Assembly: GCA_031277395.1 (NCBI GenBank)
Contig: JAITML010000078.1
Span: 1-35,902, forward strand
Length of the DNA: 35,902 bases
Source: Methylobacillus sp.
Lineage (GTDB): Bacteria > Pseudomonadota > Gammaproteobacteria > Burkholderiales > Methylophilaceae
Direction of reading: 5' to 3'
Shown in pieces: positions 18,892-28,144 of the stretch. Positions within the stretch are counted from its first letter, which is position 1. Each line of letters starts with the position of its first letter. The notes below the pieces were generated by a model. The model did not search any database. It was not told the origin of the DNA and saw only the letters and a program-made list of their open reading frames with translations. The position numbers were made by a program, and so were the translations under genes.

Positions 18892-19959
18892 TTGAAGTTT
18901 GATTTTTTTCAGGAGAGGACACCCCCGCTGATCGGGGTGGATATCAGTTCGACCGCTGTCAAAATGGTTGAACTGAGCGGTAGCGTTGGCGCTTACCAGC
19001 TTGAGAATTATTCCATTGCCCCCTTGGTCAAGGATTCCGTTGTTGATGGGCACATCGCCAGCCTGGAACAAGTTGGCGTTGTGTTGAGCCGCGCGTGGAA
19101 ACTGCTGGGTACGCGCGAAAGACGCGTCGCTCTGGCGTTGCCCACAACGGAAGTCATCAGCAAGAAAGTGCTGATGCAGGCCGGGCTGCGGGAGCATGAA
19201 ATGGAGCTTCAGGTCGAAACCGAAGCCAGTCAGTACATTCCCTTTGCGCTTGATGACGTCAATATTGATTTTCAGGTTCTGGGTCCCGCGCCGGGCGATC
19301 CCTCGGATGTTGAGGTCATGATCGCGGCCTCGCGCAAGGATAATATTGAAGATCGTGTCGGCGTGGTGGAAGAGGCCGGTCTCAAAGTGGTTATTATGGA
19401 CGTTGAGACCTATGCCACTGAAGCGGCCTACGAACTTGCCAGTAATCAGCTTGCAAACGGCGGGCGCGGTCAGACGGTGTTGATTGTCGATATCGGCGCC
19501 GTCAAAATGCGCGTCAGCGCGTTGCACGACAACCAGTTTATTTACTCGCGCGAGCAAACCTTCGGCGGCTACCAGCTGACGCAGGAAATCCAGCGCCAAT
19601 ATGGACTCACTTTCGAGAATGCCGAAATCTCCAAGCGCAAAGGTGATTTGCCCGATGGCTACAAGACTGCCGTGCTGGAGCCTTTCAAACAATCACTGGT
19701 GCTGGAAGTGGCGCGCGCGTTGCAGCTTTTTGTCAGTTCCAGCCAGTACAACAAAGCGGATCACATTATGCTTGCGGGCGGTTGCGCCGCAATTCCGGGT
19801 GTGGATGTCGCCGTCGCCGAGCGCACCCGTGTCAATACTGTGGTCGCCAACCCCTTTGTCAATATGTCCGTGTCGAGCCGGGTCAAACAAAAAAATCTGG
19901 CGGCGGATGCCCCATCACTTATGATCGCGTGCGGGCTTGCCTTGCGGAGGTTTGACTGA
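18892..19959 (+). CDS. pilM: Type IV pilus inner-membrane platform protein PilM
   Basis: PilM is a cytoplasmic actin-like ATPase-fold protein that binds the N-terminus of PilN and couples the pilus motor to the alignment complex. The 355-residue product has the phosphate-1 motif PPLIGVDISSTAVKMVELS, a second glycine-rich block (VLIVDIGAVKMRVSALHD) and the adenosine motif HIMLAGGCAAIPGVD. The start is TTG 18892, with AAGGGGA seven bases upstream. No in-frame ATG is nearby. TAGAAT at 18848-18853 may be a -10 element. It opens pilMNOPQ. Confidence 0.96.
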   Translation: MKFDFFQERTPPLIGVDISSTAVKMVELSGSVGAYQLENYSIAPLVKDSVVDGHIASLEQVGVVLSRAWKLLGTRERRVALALPTTEVISKKVLMQAGLREHEMELQVETEASQYIPFALDDVNIDFQVLGPAPGDPSDVEVMIAASRKDNIEDRVGVVEEAGLKVVIMDVETYATEAAYELASNQLANGGRGQTVLIVDIGAVKMRVSALHDNQFIYSREQTFGGYQLTQEIQRQYGLTFENAEISKRKGDLPDGYKTAVLEPFKQSLVLEVARALQLFVSSSQYNKADHIMLAGGCAAIPGVDVAVAERTRVNTVVANPFVNMSVSSRVKQKNLAADAPSLMIACGLALRRFD

Positions 19960-20528
19960 TGGCCATCCGACTTAACCTTCTTCCCTATCGCAGGATTCGT
20001 CGCGCCGAACGTCAGCGCGAGTTCACCATGATGTTGGTGGGCGCGGCAGCTGCAGCGGCGGCGGTCGTATTTCTCGGCTGGCAATATATGGATAGCCGGA
20101 TCAGCTCCCAGAATGAGCGTAACACCCGGTTGCAAACAGCTATTACTGCGCTGGACCAACAAATTGCCGAGATCAAGGATCTCAAGCAGAAAATTGCCGC
20201 TGTGCTGGAACGCAAGCGCGTGGTTGAGGATTTGCAAAATGGTCGCGGCCGTGCCGTGAGTTTGCTGGATGAGTTGGCGCGCCAATTGCCGGAGGGCATC
20301 TATCTGAAAGCCATCCACCAGAAAGGTAAAGTCATCACCCTGGATGGCGTGGCGGATACCGATGCGCGGGTTGCCGCGCTCGTGCGCAATATCAATGAAT
20401 CGAACTATCTTGAAGCACCCGATCTGATGGAAATTCGCGCGATCGTGGTGGGTAATCTGAGGCGTAGCGCGTTTACGATGAGTGTAAGGCAAAAAGAAGA
20501 GCAAAAGCCTGCTCAAGCAGGCAAATAG
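19959..20528 (+). CDS. pilN: Type IV pilus assembly protein PilN
   Basis: PilN is a bitopic inner-membrane protein that binds PilM in the cytoplasm and PilO in the periplasm. The 189-residue product begins with the PilM-binding tail IRLNLLPYRRIRRAERQ. A membrane helix (MMLVGAAAAAAAVVFLGW) comes next, then a coiled coil (about 50-95) and a ferredoxin-like periplasmic domain. Its ATG overlaps the pilM stop (TGATG), with GGAGG upstream. Confidence 0.96.
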   Translation: MAIRLNLLPYRRIRRAERQREFTMMLVGAAAAAAAVVFLGWQYMDSRISSQNERNTRLQTAITALDQQIAEIKDLKQKIAAVLERKRVVEDLQNGRGRAVSLLDELARQLPEGIYLKAIHQKGKVITLDGVADTDARVAALVRNINESNYLEAPDLMEIRAIVVGNLRRSAFTMSVRQKEEQKPAQAGK

Positions 20529-20539
20529 GAGGCATAGGG

Positions 20540-21148
20540 ATGGCGATAAAACTTGAGGATTTCAATAACATCGACCCCAAAAACATGGGGAGTTTGCCGT
20601 TGCCTGTCAAGGTGGTGATTCTTGCCTTTATCTTTGTGCTCATTGTTTTCCTGGGATGGTATTTTCTGTGGGATGGTCAGATGACGGCACTTGAGAGTGC
20701 GAAGGGCAAGGAATTGCAGTTACGCGACACATTTATGGCCAAGAAAAAGGAAGCGGTCAATCTTCCCATCTACAAGCAGCAGATGGTGGATATTGAAAAG
20801 ACATTCGGGGAACTGCTACGGCAGTTGCCGGACAGGTCACAAATGGATCGCCTGCTGACAGATATCAATCAGACCGGGCTGGAAGCCGGATTGGAGTTTG
20901 AGCAGTTCAAGCCGGGGCCGGAAGTTCCCGCCGGATTTTATGTCACCAAGCCGATTTCCATCAAGGTGCGTGGCAACTACCATCAACTTGGTGCGTTTGC
21001 GCAGAATCTCGGAAAACTTTCCCTCATTGTCACGCTGGAAAATTTGGACATCGTCCCTGGCAATGACGGCAGACTGGGGGTGGGTGCGAGCGTGAAAACT
21101 TTCCGTTACATTGATCAGAGCGAAAGCAAGCCGGGCGGTCAAAAATGA
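20540..21148 (+). CDS. pilO: Type IV pilus assembly protein PilO
   Basis: PilO pairs with PilN through coiled coils and binds PilP, forming the ring that joins the inner membrane to the secretin. The 202-residue product has one membrane helix (VVILAFIFVLIVFLGWYFLW, about residues 23-44). A coiled coil and a C-terminal ferredoxin-like domain follow, including a RGNYHQLGAFAQNLGKL block typical of PilO. An AGGAGG site precedes the start. Its stop overlaps the pilP ATG. Confidence 0.96.
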   Translation: MAIKLEDFNNIDPKNMGSLPLPVKVVILAFIFVLIVFLGWYFLWDGQMTALESAKGKELQLRDTFMAKKKEAVNLPIYKQQMVDIEKTFGELLRQLPDRSQMDRLLTDINQTGLEAGLEFEQFKPGPEVPAGFYVTKPISIKVRGNYHQLGAFAQNLGKLSLIVTLENLDIVPGNDGRLGVGASVKTFRYIDQSESKPGGQK

Positions 21149-21693
21149 CAGCAAATGGAGCCATGATGAGGATGGGGAAAAAAATTCAATGGGCGGCGTT
21201 TGCTATGACACTTGCAGCTTTGCTGGCTGGGTGCGGCGAAGATGGCGGGGATGATCTCGACCGCTGGATGAAGGATTCGGGAAATGGCTTGCAGGGTCAA
21301 GTGGAACCTTTGCCTGCAATCGTGCCTTATCAACCGGTAGCCTATAATCCTGATGGTGCTCTGTACGATCCGTTTACGCCCAGAAAGGCAGTGGGGAAAT
21401 CCGGAGGGTTTGATCCTGGCAAGCATGTGCGGCAACCACTGGAAGCTTTTCCGCTGGAAAGTCTCAAGCTGGTGGGCACGATTTTCAAGGATAAAACAAG
21501 GGTTGCGTTGATCAAGACGCCGGACAATACTGTTCAGCAGGTCAAGGTTGGCAATTATCTCGGCCTGAATTACGGGGTGATTACGGAAATCTCCAACGAG
21601 GCTCCGTCTGAAGTCAAATTGAAGGAAATGGTGCAAGATGCGCTTACCGGTGAATGGACGGAACGTCAGGCGAGCATAGTTCAACAGGACTAA
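21145..21693 (+). CDS. pilP: Type IV pilus lipoprotein PilP
   Basis: PilP is an inner-membrane lipoprotein that links PilNO to the periplasmic domain of PilQ. The product has a lipoprotein signal with lipobox LLAGC. A proline-rich linker follows (EPLPAIVPYQPVAYNPDG), with the family signature YDPFTPRK, and a C-terminal beta domain (SLKLVGTIFKDKTRVALIKT). Start choice is open: ATG 21145 overlaps the pilO stop (ATGA), while ATG 21166 has GGAG five bases upstream and gives a cleaner signal peptide. The end is certain. Confidence 0.95.
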   Translation: MTANGAMMRMGKKIQWAAFAMTLAALLAGCGEDGGDDLDRWMKDSGNGLQGQVEPLPAIVPYQPVAYNPDGALYDPFTPRKAVGKSGGFDPGKHVRQPLEAFPLESLKLVGTIFKDKTRVALIKTPDNTVQQVKVGNYLGLNYGVITEISNEAPSEVKLKEMVQDALTGEWTERQASIVQQD

Positions 21694-21765
21694 ATGGTTT
21701 GCAGGATTAAATTTCAACAGTGCTTTAATGGTTCAGCAGGACTCAAGATAAACGAGGTGGGGATT

Positions 21766-23892
21766 ATGAAAAACAGTATATTCATTAGACAATGGCTGGC
21801 TGCACTTTGTGTGGCTTTGATGAGCTTGGCGCTGTGGGCGACACCCGCGAGCGCGCAGGATCAGAATTCGATCCAGAAGGTCGAATTTGCTACGCTACCG
21901 GGCGACAAGCTGGCTGTGAAGGTCACACTCAGTCAGCCGGTTCAGGATTCACCCGCCGGTTTCACGCTGACGGATCCGGCGCGGATTACGCTGGATTTTC
22001 TGAACACCACCAGCGCGCTGGAGAAAAATTCGGTGAGCGTGGGACGGGGTGTGCTGAAAAATGTGAATCTGATCCAAAGCAAGGGACGCACCCGCATGGT
22101 GCTCAACCTTACGCAGACTTCGTCATATACCACCACGGTGGACGGCAACGAAGTCACTATCGAGCTTCAACCGTCGGCCACCATCACCGGCGACAAGACG
22201 GCTACAGCAGGCATCACGCGCTTTGCGGAATCCACGGTGGGCGATGGGCAGCAACATGCGCTGACCAATGTGGACTTTACGCGTGGTAAAAATGGCGAAG
22301 GCCGTGTCGTGATCGATCTCTCTGACAGCAACACAGGCATTGATATTCGCCAACAAGGCCAGAAAGTGATCGTGGATTTCCTGAACACCTCGGTGCCTGA
22401 AAATCTGCAGCGTCGCCTGAATGTGACGGATTTTGCGACACCGGTGCTGAATGTGGATACCATACAGAACGGCAAAAATGCGCGCCTCACAATAGAACCC
22501 AAAGGCTTGTGGGAACATTCCGCTTATCAGGCGGACAATAAATTTATCATTGACGTACGCCCGATTGTGGAAGACCCAAGAAAGCTGATTCAAGGTTCCG
22601 GACAAGGTTACAAGGGCGAAAAGCTGTCGCTTAATTTCCAGAATATTGAAGTACGCTCGGTGTTGCAGGTGATTGCTGATTTCACCGGCTTCAACATCAT
22701 CACCGGTGACACCGTATCCGGCAATATCACATTGCGCCTCAAGGATGTGCCTTGGGATCAGGCGCTGGACATTATCATGCAAACCCGTGGCTTGGGTATG
22801 CGCAAAAACGGCAATGTCATCTGGATCGCACCCAACGAAGAGCTGGCCGCCAAGGAGAAATCGCGTCTGGATGCAGAGCAGGAAATTGCCGATCGTGAAC
22901 CACTGATAACGCAGTCTTTTATCGGCAAATACCAGAAGGCAGCGGATCTTAGAATGCTGCTCTTGGATCCCAAAAATCCCAAAAACTCTATGCTGTCCGC
23001 GCGCGGTAGCGCGTTCGTGGATGCGCGCAGCAATACCCTGTTTGTCAAGGATATTGAGAAAAATCTGGTCAAGATTGAGCAAATGATCAATCAAATCGAC
23101 GTGCCGGTACGCCAAGTGCTGATCGAAAGCCGGATTGTGCTTGCGGATGACGGTTTTTCCAAAGCGTTGGGAGCCAAGCTGGGAGCGCAAACAATAGCGA
23201 CTGCTGACAACAAAAAAGTGGGCGTTGGCATAGCGGGTAATGGAGCGGCATCAAATGTGGTACAAGGGGGTGGCACTGCGGGTTACGATGATATGTTGAT
23301 GAGTAACTTGCCAGCTACTGTGGCAGGCATGAATGCAGGTTCGATAGGCGCAACATTCTTCAGTTCCGGCTTGAATCTGCTACTGACTGCAGAGCTCTCA
23401 GCAGCTGAATCTGACAACAAAACGCGTACGATTTCTTCACCCAAGGTGGTGACTGGTAACCAGCAAAAAGCGATTATCGAGTCCGGTGTGGAAATTCCGT
23501 ATCAGGAAGCATCCAGCGCGGGTAATACTTCCACGTCTTTCAAGAAGGCCATATTAGGCATGGAAGTAACGCCGCAGATTACGCCGGACAACAAGATCAA
23601 CATGGATTTGGTGGTCAAGAAAGATACGGTGGCCAACCTGAACGTCAATGGTGCGCCTGCGATCAACACCAACAATGTGGAAACTAAAATTCTCGTGGAT
23701 AACGGTGACACGGCGGTGTTGGGCGGTATCTTTGAGGAAACGACCACCAAGACCATCAACAAGGTACCGTTCTTTGGCGACATGCCGGTGCTCGGTTTTC
23801 TCTTCAAGCAGAAGATGGACACCCGTACCAAGAACGAACTGTTGATCTTCATCACGCCCAGGTTGCTGGATGACTCAATGAAGATTGAGTGA
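21766..23892 (+). CDS. pilQ: Type IV pilus secretin PilQ
   Basis: PilQ forms the outer-membrane gate for the pilus fibre. From ATG 21766 the 708-residue product has a signal peptide (MKNSIFIRQWLAALCVALMS, cleavage after …ASA). Two AMIN-type beta domains bind peptidoglycan (about 40-125 and 160-270). The N0/STN domain (LSLNFQNIEVRSVLQVIADF) and an N1 domain (FVDARSNTLFVKD) follow, then the secretin barrel with VPFFGDMPVLGFLF and a terminal LLIFITPRLL. I prefer 21766 to the upstream 21694 start because the signal peptide begins here, after GGTGGGG. It closes pilMNOPQ, and a terminator follows. Confidence 0.96.
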   Translation: MKNSIFIRQWLAALCVALMSLALWATPASAQDQNSIQKVEFATLPGDKLAVKVTLSQPVQDSPAGFTLTDPARITLDFLNTTSALEKNSVSVGRGVLKNVNLIQSKGRTRMVLNLTQTSSYTTTVDGNEVTIELQPSATITGDKTATAGITRFAESTVGDGQQHALTNVDFTRGKNGEGRVVIDLSDSNTGIDIRQQGQKVIVDFLNTSVPENLQRRLNVTDFATPVLNVDTIQNGKNARLTIEPKGLWEHSAYQADNKFIIDVRPIVEDPRKLIQGSGQGYKGEKLSLNFQNIEVRSVLQVIADFTGFNIITGDTVSGNITLRLKDVPWDQALDIIMQTRGLGMRKNGNVIWIAPNEELAAKEKSRLDAEQEIADREPLITQSFIGKYQKAADLRMLLLDPKNPKNSMLSARGSAFVDARSNTLFVKDIEKNLVKIEQMINQIDVPVRQVLIESRIVLADDGFSKALGAKLGAQTIATADNKKVGVGIAGNGAASNVVQGGGTAGYDDMLMSNLPATVAGMNAGSIGATFFSSGLNLLLTAELSAAESDNKTRTISSPKVVTGNQQKAIIESGVEIPYQEASSAGNTSTSFKKAILGMEVTPQITPDNKINMDLVVKKDTVANLNVNGAPAINTNNVETKILVDNGDTAVLGGIFEETTTKTINKVPFFGDMPVLGFLFKQKMDTRTKNELLIFITPRLLDDSMKIE

Positions 23893-23919
23893 TATACCAG
23901 TCTGGTAGCATCAGTTAAA

Positions 23920-24462
23920 ATGCCCGTCATGCAAATGACGGGCAATATTTTTTTTGTGGGGCTGATGGGCGCGGGCAAAACCACGGTCGGCAAGTTGCTG
24001 GCCAAGCGGCTGGGCAAGACTTTCCATGATTCTGATCACGAAATCGAAGCGAAAACCGGAGTGCAGATTCCGGTGATTTTCGAGCTGGAAGGCGAAGCGG
24101 GATTTCGCAAGCGCGAAACAGCCGCCATCGCGGAGTTGGTCACGATGAATGACATCGTGCTCGCAACCGGCGGCGGCGCAGTGCTCGCCAAGGCAAATCG
24201 GGAGAACCTCAGTCAGCACGGCACGGTGGTGTATTTGCGCGCAAATGTCCATGATTTATGGCAGCGCACGCGCAATGACAAGCACCGGCCTTTGCTGCAA
24301 ACCGCAGATCCACGTGCCAAATTGGAGCAGCTTTTCGCGGAACGCGACCCGCTTTACCGCGAAATCGCGGATATCACCGTAGACACGGGTGATCAGCCCG
24401 TGGGTATCATCGTGCAACGCCTGGAAGAAATGCTGAAAAAACATGCAAACGCTCACCGTTGA
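23920..24462 (+). CDS. aroK: Shikimate kinase
   Basis: AroK phosphorylates shikimate with ATP in aromatic amino acid synthesis. The Walker A loop [12 protein letters not shown], the DSDHEIEA shikimate-binding Asp block, the RKRETAAI segment and the GGGAV motif are present, and about 175-180 residues is normal. Three in-frame ATGs (23920, 23929, 23935) are possible and none has a clear ribosome site. All three lie within or beside a perfect hairpin (23921-23944), and the following T-tract encodes the Ile-Phe-Phe of the first beta strand. TAAAAT at 23916-23921 could be a -10 for a leaderless transcript; that is speculative. aroB overlaps its 3' end by 20 bases. Confidence 0.95.
   Translation: MPVMQMTGNIFFVGLMGAGKTTVGKLLAKRLGKTFHDSDHEIEAKTGVQIPVIFELEGEAGFRKRETAAIAELVTMNDIVLATGGGAVLAKANRENLSQHGTVVYLRANVHDLWQRTRNDKHRPLLQTADPRAKLEQLFAERDPLYREIADITVDTGDQPVGIIVQRLEEMLKKHANAHR
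23921..23955 (+). terminator. Intrinsic terminator after pilQ, overlapping the start of aroK
   Basis: A perfect 10-bp stem (TGCCCGTCAT 23921-23930 / ATGACGGGCA 23935-23944) with a GCAA tetraloop is followed by ATA and eight T residues (23948-23955). It starts 28 bases after the pilQ stop. The same bases encode the N-terminus of AroK. Confidence 0.8.
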
Positions 24463-25522
24463 ACTTGGCGACCGCGCCTATCCTATCCACATCGGGCGCA
24501 ATCTGCTGACGCGTGCCGATCTGATTTTGCCGCACATCAAACGCAAGCAGGTGGCCATCGTCAGCAACACTACCGTCGCGCCCCTGTATCTGGAAAAACT
24601 CGCGGTGCCGTTGCGCGAAAAAAATGTTGATGTCATTCCCATCGTGCTGCCGGATGGTGAGCAATATAAAAATGCCGAAACTCTCAACCTTGTTTACGAT
24701 GCACTGCTGACTCATCGTTGTGAGCGCAACACCACGCTGATCGCACTTGGCGGCGGGGTGATAGGCGATATGTGCGGTTACGCGGCAGCCACATTTTTGC
24801 GCGGTGTGCCGTTTATTCAGATTCCAACCACGCTATTGGCGCAGGTTGATTCCTCTGTGGGTGGCAAGACTGGTATTAATCACCCACTCGGCAAAAACAT
24901 GATAGGCGCGTTCTACCAGCCGCAGCTTGTGCTGGCCGATACCGATACGCTGAACACCTTGCCGAAACGCGAGCTTTCCGCAGGCATTGCCGAAATCATC
25001 AAATACGGCCTCATCCGTGACCCGGATTTTTTTGACTGGCTGGAAAGCAATATGCCTCTGCTTATGAAGTGCGACCCGGATGCGCTGGCCTATGCGGTTG
25101 ATCGCTCGTGCCGGAACAAGGCGGAAGTTGTGGCTGCAGACGAAAAAGAAAGCGGCGAGCGCGCGTTGCTCAATCTCGGACACACTTTCGGTCATGCGAT
25201 TGAGAACGGCATGGGCTACGGCGTCTGGTTGCACGGCGAAGCTGTTGCCGCAGGTACCATGCTTGCGGCGCACATGTCGCAACGCATGGGCTGGCTCAAG
25301 GCGTCCGAGGTCGCACGCATCACGCGCATTTTCAAGGCGGCCGAATTGCCCGTGGATGCCCCAGCGCTTGGTGTCGAAAAATATCTGGAACTGATGAGTC
25401 TCGACAAAAAAGTTGCCGACGGAAAAATTCGCCTCGTCTTGCTGCAAGGCATAGGTAAAGCCATTATTACGGATAATTATTCACAAGATGCGTTGCAGGA
25501 AACGCTGGCTGCCATTGCATGA
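24443..25522 (+). CDS. aroB: 3-dehydroquinate synthase
   Basis: AroB converts DAHP to 3-dehydroquinate with NAD and a divalent metal, the second step of the shikimate pathway. The 359-residue product has the N-terminus [16 protein letters not shown] and the NAD-binding LPDGEQYKN and [13 protein letters not shown] blocks. The [20 protein letters not shown] segment is also present, and the metal-binding His residues lie in [13 protein letters not shown]. It overlaps aroK by 20 bases and dgt by four (ATGA), so aroK-aroB-dgt is one tight unit downstream of pilQ. Confidence 0.97.
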   Translation: MQTLTVELGDRAYPIHIGRNLLTRADLILPHIKRKQVAIVSNTTVAPLYLEKLAVPLREKNVDVIPIVLPDGEQYKNAETLNLVYDALLTHRCERNTTLIALGGGVIGDMCGYAAATFLRGVPFIQIPTTLLAQVDSSVGGKTGINHPLGKNMIGAFYQPQLVLADTDTLNTLPKRELSAGIAEIIKYGLIRDPDFFDWLESNMPLLMKCDPDALAYAVDRSCRNKAEVVAADEKESGERALLNLGHTFGHAIENGMGYGVWLHGEAVAAGTMLAAHMSQRMGWLKASEVARITRIFKAAELPVDAPALGVEKYLELMSLDKKVADGKIRLVLLQGIGKAIITDNYSQDALQETLAAIA

Positions 25523-26646
25523 GCGTGCTCGCCCCCTACGCTGCCCACCCGGAACATACCCAGGGAAGACAGCATCCCGAAGCCGCACCCGAGGGGCGCA
25601 ACGAATTTCAGCGTGATCGCGATCGCATCATCCATTCCACCGCATTCCGGCGACTGGAATACAAAACCCAGGTATTCGTGAATCATGAAGGCGATTTGTT
25701 TCGCACACGCCTCACGCATAGCATCGAGGTCGCGCAGATCGGGCGCAGCATCGCGCGCAATCTCGCATTGCATGAGGATCTGGTCGAAGCCATCGCGCTC
25801 GCGCATGACCTTGGCCATACGCCTTTTGGCCACGCCGGGCAGGATGCGCTCAATGAGTGCATGCGCGAGCATGGAGGCTTTGAGCATAATCTGCAGTCGC
25901 TGCGTGTGGTTGATTTTCTGGAACAACGCTACGCGGAGTTTGACGGGCTCAACCTCACGTTCGAAGTACGCGAAGGCATACTCAAACATTGCTCCATGCA
26001 AAATGCGCGACAGCTTGGTCAGATCGGCGAACGTTTTCTGGACAAGCGACAGCCCTCGCTGGAGGCACAGGTTGCCAATCTCGCGGACGAAATCGCCTAC
26101 AACAATCACGATGTCGATGACGGTCTGCGTTCCGGCCTGATCACACTCGAACAACTTGCACGCATTTCCATTTTTTCCCGCCATCTGTTCGAGGTCAGGG
26201 CACGTTATCCAAAGTTGGAAGGGCGTCGCCTCATACACGAAACGGTGCGTCGCATGATTAATTCGCAAGTGTGCGACTTGTGTGCGCAAAGCGGGAAGAA
26301 TATCGTGGCAGCCAACCCGGCTGATCTCGCAGAAGTACGTCGCGCAGGAACGCTCATAGCTTTCAGCGCAGAAATGCAGCAGGAACAACTGGAACTCAAG
26401 CAGTTTCTGCGTCAGCATCTCTACCGCCACTATCGCGTCAAACGCATGAGCAGCAAGGCGCAACGCATCATCCGCGAATTGTTCGCAGCCTTTCATGCAG
26501 ACCCACTCCTGATGCCGGATGAGTTTCAAACACGCGCCCGGGAAGAACCCGCAAGAGCCGTAGCCGATTATATCGCCGGAATGACCGACCGCTACGCGAT
26601 TCGTGAATATCGCAGGTTGTTCACGGTGGATGAGCTGCCGCTGTAA
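25519..26646 (+). CDS. dgt: Deoxyguanosinetriphosphate triphosphohydrolase-like HD protein
   Basis: The 375-residue product belongs to the HD-superfamily dNTPases that release triphosphate from dGTP or other dNTPs. Metal ligands are visible in [18 protein letters not shown] and in [19 protein letters not shown] (the HD pair). A third Asp lies in [14 protein letters not shown]. The N-terminal [27 protein letters not shown] block is typical. The length matches the short dGTPase-like class 2 group rather than E. coli Dgt (about 500 residues), so substrate range is uncertain. It ends the aro unit, and a hairpin follows. Confidence 0.95.
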   Translation: MSVLAPYAAHPEHTQGRQHPEAAPEGRNEFQRDRDRIIHSTAFRRLEYKTQVFVNHEGDLFRTRLTHSIEVAQIGRSIARNLALHEDLVEAIALAHDLGHTPFGHAGQDALNECMREHGGFEHNLQSLRVVDFLEQRYAEFDGLNLTFEVREGILKHCSMQNARQLGQIGERFLDKRQPSLEAQVANLADEIAYNNHDVDDGLRSGLITLEQLARISIFSRHLFEVRARYPKLEGRRLIHETVRRMINSQVCDLCAQSGKNIVAANPADLAEVRRAGTLIAFSAEMQQEQLELKQFLRQHLYRHYRVKRMSSKAQRIIRELFAAFHADPLLMPDEFQTRAREEPARAVADYIAGMTDRYAIREYRRLFTVDELPL

Positions 26647-26651
26647 AAGTA

Positions 26652-26676
26652 AAAAGGGCAGCTCAGCTACCCTTTT
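26652..26676. terminator. Bidirectional hairpin terminator between dgt and tRNA-Thr
   Basis: AAAAGGG (26652-26658) pairs with CCCTTTT (26670-26676). An inner AGC/GCT pairing extends the stem. A/T runs on both sides suit termination of dgt (plus) and of the convergent tRNA (minus). Confidence 0.75.
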
Positions 26677-26679
26677 AAA

Positions 26680-26755
26680 TGGTGCCGGTGAAGAGAGTCG
26701 AACTCCCGACCTTCGCATTACGAATGCGCTGCTCTACCAACTGAGCTACACCGGC
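26680..26755 (-). tRNA. tRNA-Thr(CGT)
   Basis: The minus strand folds as a 76-nt tRNA: acceptor GCCGGTG/CACCGGC, D arm with AGTTGGTA, and an anticodon stem around loop TTCGTAA. The anticodon CGT is at 26720-26722. The T arm has TTCGACT, and CCA is encoded at the 3' end (26680-26682). It reads ACG Thr codons and resembles E. coli thrW closely. Confidence 0.96.
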
Positions 26756-26764
26756 GAAGCGTGA

Positions 26765-26793
26765 ATTATAAGGGTTTGCCGATATCAGGGCAA
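26765..26793 (-). promoter_or_regulatory. Promoter of tRNA-Thr
   Basis: On the minus strand a consensus TATAAT (26770-26765) lies 10 bases before the mature tRNA 5' end. TTGCCC (26793-26788) is 17 bases further upstream. It is squeezed between the cls stop and the tRNA. Confidence 0.75.
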
Positions 26794-26796
26794 ACA

Positions 26797-27945
26797 TCAC
26801 CGCATTTTGGAATACCCGGCTACGCCCAGCAAAAAGCGCACACAGCCATAGGCGAGCCAGGCGGAGATGCGGCGAGTGAGGGGCGTTTTTTTCCAGTCGC
26901 TGCGATGCACACGACGCGATGAATTATCCAGACTGCGCTGCAAATCTTCACGCAACTCGCGTGCGAATCCTTCGTCATCGACCACGATGTTGGCTTCGTT
27001 CGAAAGCCACAGGCTGAAGGGGTCGATATTGGATGAGCCGACCGTTGCCCAATGACTGTCGATCACGGCAACCTTGGAGTGCATGAAGCTCGTATGGTAT
27101 TCATAAATTTCGATGCCACCGCCCAGCAATTGGCCGTACAGCGCCCGCGCCGCATAATCGAACAGCAAATATTCCACACGCGCCTGCAACAACAGCACAA
27201 CGCGCACACCGCGACGGGCGGCGGCGAGCAATGCGTGGCGGAAACGGCGACCCGGGAGGAAGTACGCATTGGCGATGATGATTTCGTTGCGGGCACGATG
27301 AATCGCATCGAGGTAGGCGCCTTCAATCGCGCGACGATTCAGAGCATTGTCGCGTTTTACGAAGGCCGCACGCATGTGGCCGACGGGTGTGATATCAGGT
27401 TGGAGTTTTGCGAGCGAGACCTGCTGCAGCGCCGCCCATGTGGCGCGTCGCCACATGCGTGTCGCGGAAGCGTGCATGGCGCCCACAATCGGACCTTGCG
27501 CCCTGACTGCGTAATCAATGCGGGGTGGAGTGTGGCCGGGTGCATTCATGTCGTCGATGATGTTGATGCCGCCGACGAAGGCGATGCGCCCATCCACGAT
27601 TGCGAGTTTGCGGTGCAGCCGGCGCAAGCGTTCGCGTTTCAATGCCAGCGACGAAAGCTCGGGACGAAAATACAACATGCGCACACCCATGGCCTGTGTT
27701 TCATGGATGAAGTCCCTGGGCAAACTCCGGCTGCCGAAGCCATCCATCAACACGCAGCAAATCACGCCGCGTTTGGCTGCGCGCGCGAGTGCATCGCGGA
27801 TGCGCTCACCCATCACATCGGCTTCGTAGATGTAGGTTTCCAACTGGATTTCATATTTCGCTTCGTCAATTGCGCGTTCAAGCGCGGGGAAAAACTCCGT
27901 GCCATTGCGGAGTAAAGTGACCTGATTCCCGTGCGAAAAAATCAT
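26797..27945 (-). CDS. clsB: Cardiolipin synthase ClsB-type (phospholipase D family)
   Basis: The 382-residue product has two phospholipase D HKD motifs, HRKLAIVDGRIAFVGGIN (about residue 110) and HSKVAVIDSHWATVGSSNID (about 290), each with the GG/GS-N block. It lacks the N-terminal membrane helices of ClsA and starts MIFSHGNQVTLLRNG, as ClsB/YbhO proteins do. It likely transfers phosphatidyl groups between phospholipids at the inner membrane. ATG 27945 is the only sensible start, although the frame stays open to 28209. The start overlaps the stop of the nuclease remnant as ATGA. In E. coli ybhP (nuclease) directly precedes ybhO, matching this order. Confidence 0.92.
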   Translation of the reverse strand: MIFSHGNQVTLLRNGTEFFPALERAIDEAKYEIQLETYIYEADVMGERIRDALARAAKRGVICCVLMDGFGSRSLPRDFIHETQAMGVRMLYFRPELSSLALKRERLRRLHRKLAIVDGRIAFVGGINIIDDMNAPGHTPPRIDYAVRAQGPIVGAMHASATRMWRRATWAALQQVSLAKLQPDITPVGHMRAAFVKRDNALNRRAIEGAYLDAIHRARNEIIIANAYFLPGRRFRHALLAAARRGVRVVLLLQARVEYLLFDYAARALYGQLLGGGIEIYEYHTSFMHSKVAVIDSHWATVGSSNIDPFSLWLSNEANIVVDDEGFARELREDLQRSLDNSSRRVHRSDWKKTPLTRRISAWLAYGCVRFLLGVAGYSKMR

Positions 27946-28136
27946 AGCGGCAACAACGTGACGGAGAGTGTGGCATGACAGGAGACGCAGGAAAATACCG
28001 CGCTGCTGTGGACTTTTGCGTGCTGCACATGAAAGCCGCGCACATAAATGCGATCCAGACGCAAAAGCGGAAACACGCTGGAGAAGCTGGTCATACCCTT
28101 GGGGATGTTGAAGGCGATAATACGCAGTTTGCGCAT
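27942..28136 (-). pseudogene. Internally deleted endonuclease/exonuclease/phosphatase (YbhP-like) remnant
   Basis: A 64-codon frame fuses two ends of a YbhP-like protein of the EEP superfamily (about 250 residues). Residues 1-20 (MRKLRIIAFNIPKGMTSFSS) match the family N-terminus (…NIHKG…). Residues 22-64 match the C-terminus: FPLLRLDRIYV is, as I recall it, also in E. coli YbhP, and SCHATLSVTL stands where SDHAPLSAEI is expected. All central metal and catalytic segments are gone. The invariant His of NIHKG is Pro and the catalytic Asp of SDH is Cys. The stop still overlaps the clsB start as ATGA, so the ancestral coupling is preserved. It begins eight bases after the nadA stop. Confidence 0.72.
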
Positions 28137-28144
28137 GAACTCTG

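Noticed and set aside
18861..18902. A 13-residue leader frame (MKKMRERGFQIEV) overlapping the pilM start
   Set aside because: It has no ribosome site of its own and no codon bias or regulatory hairpin; the AAGGGGA inside it serves the pilM TTG start.
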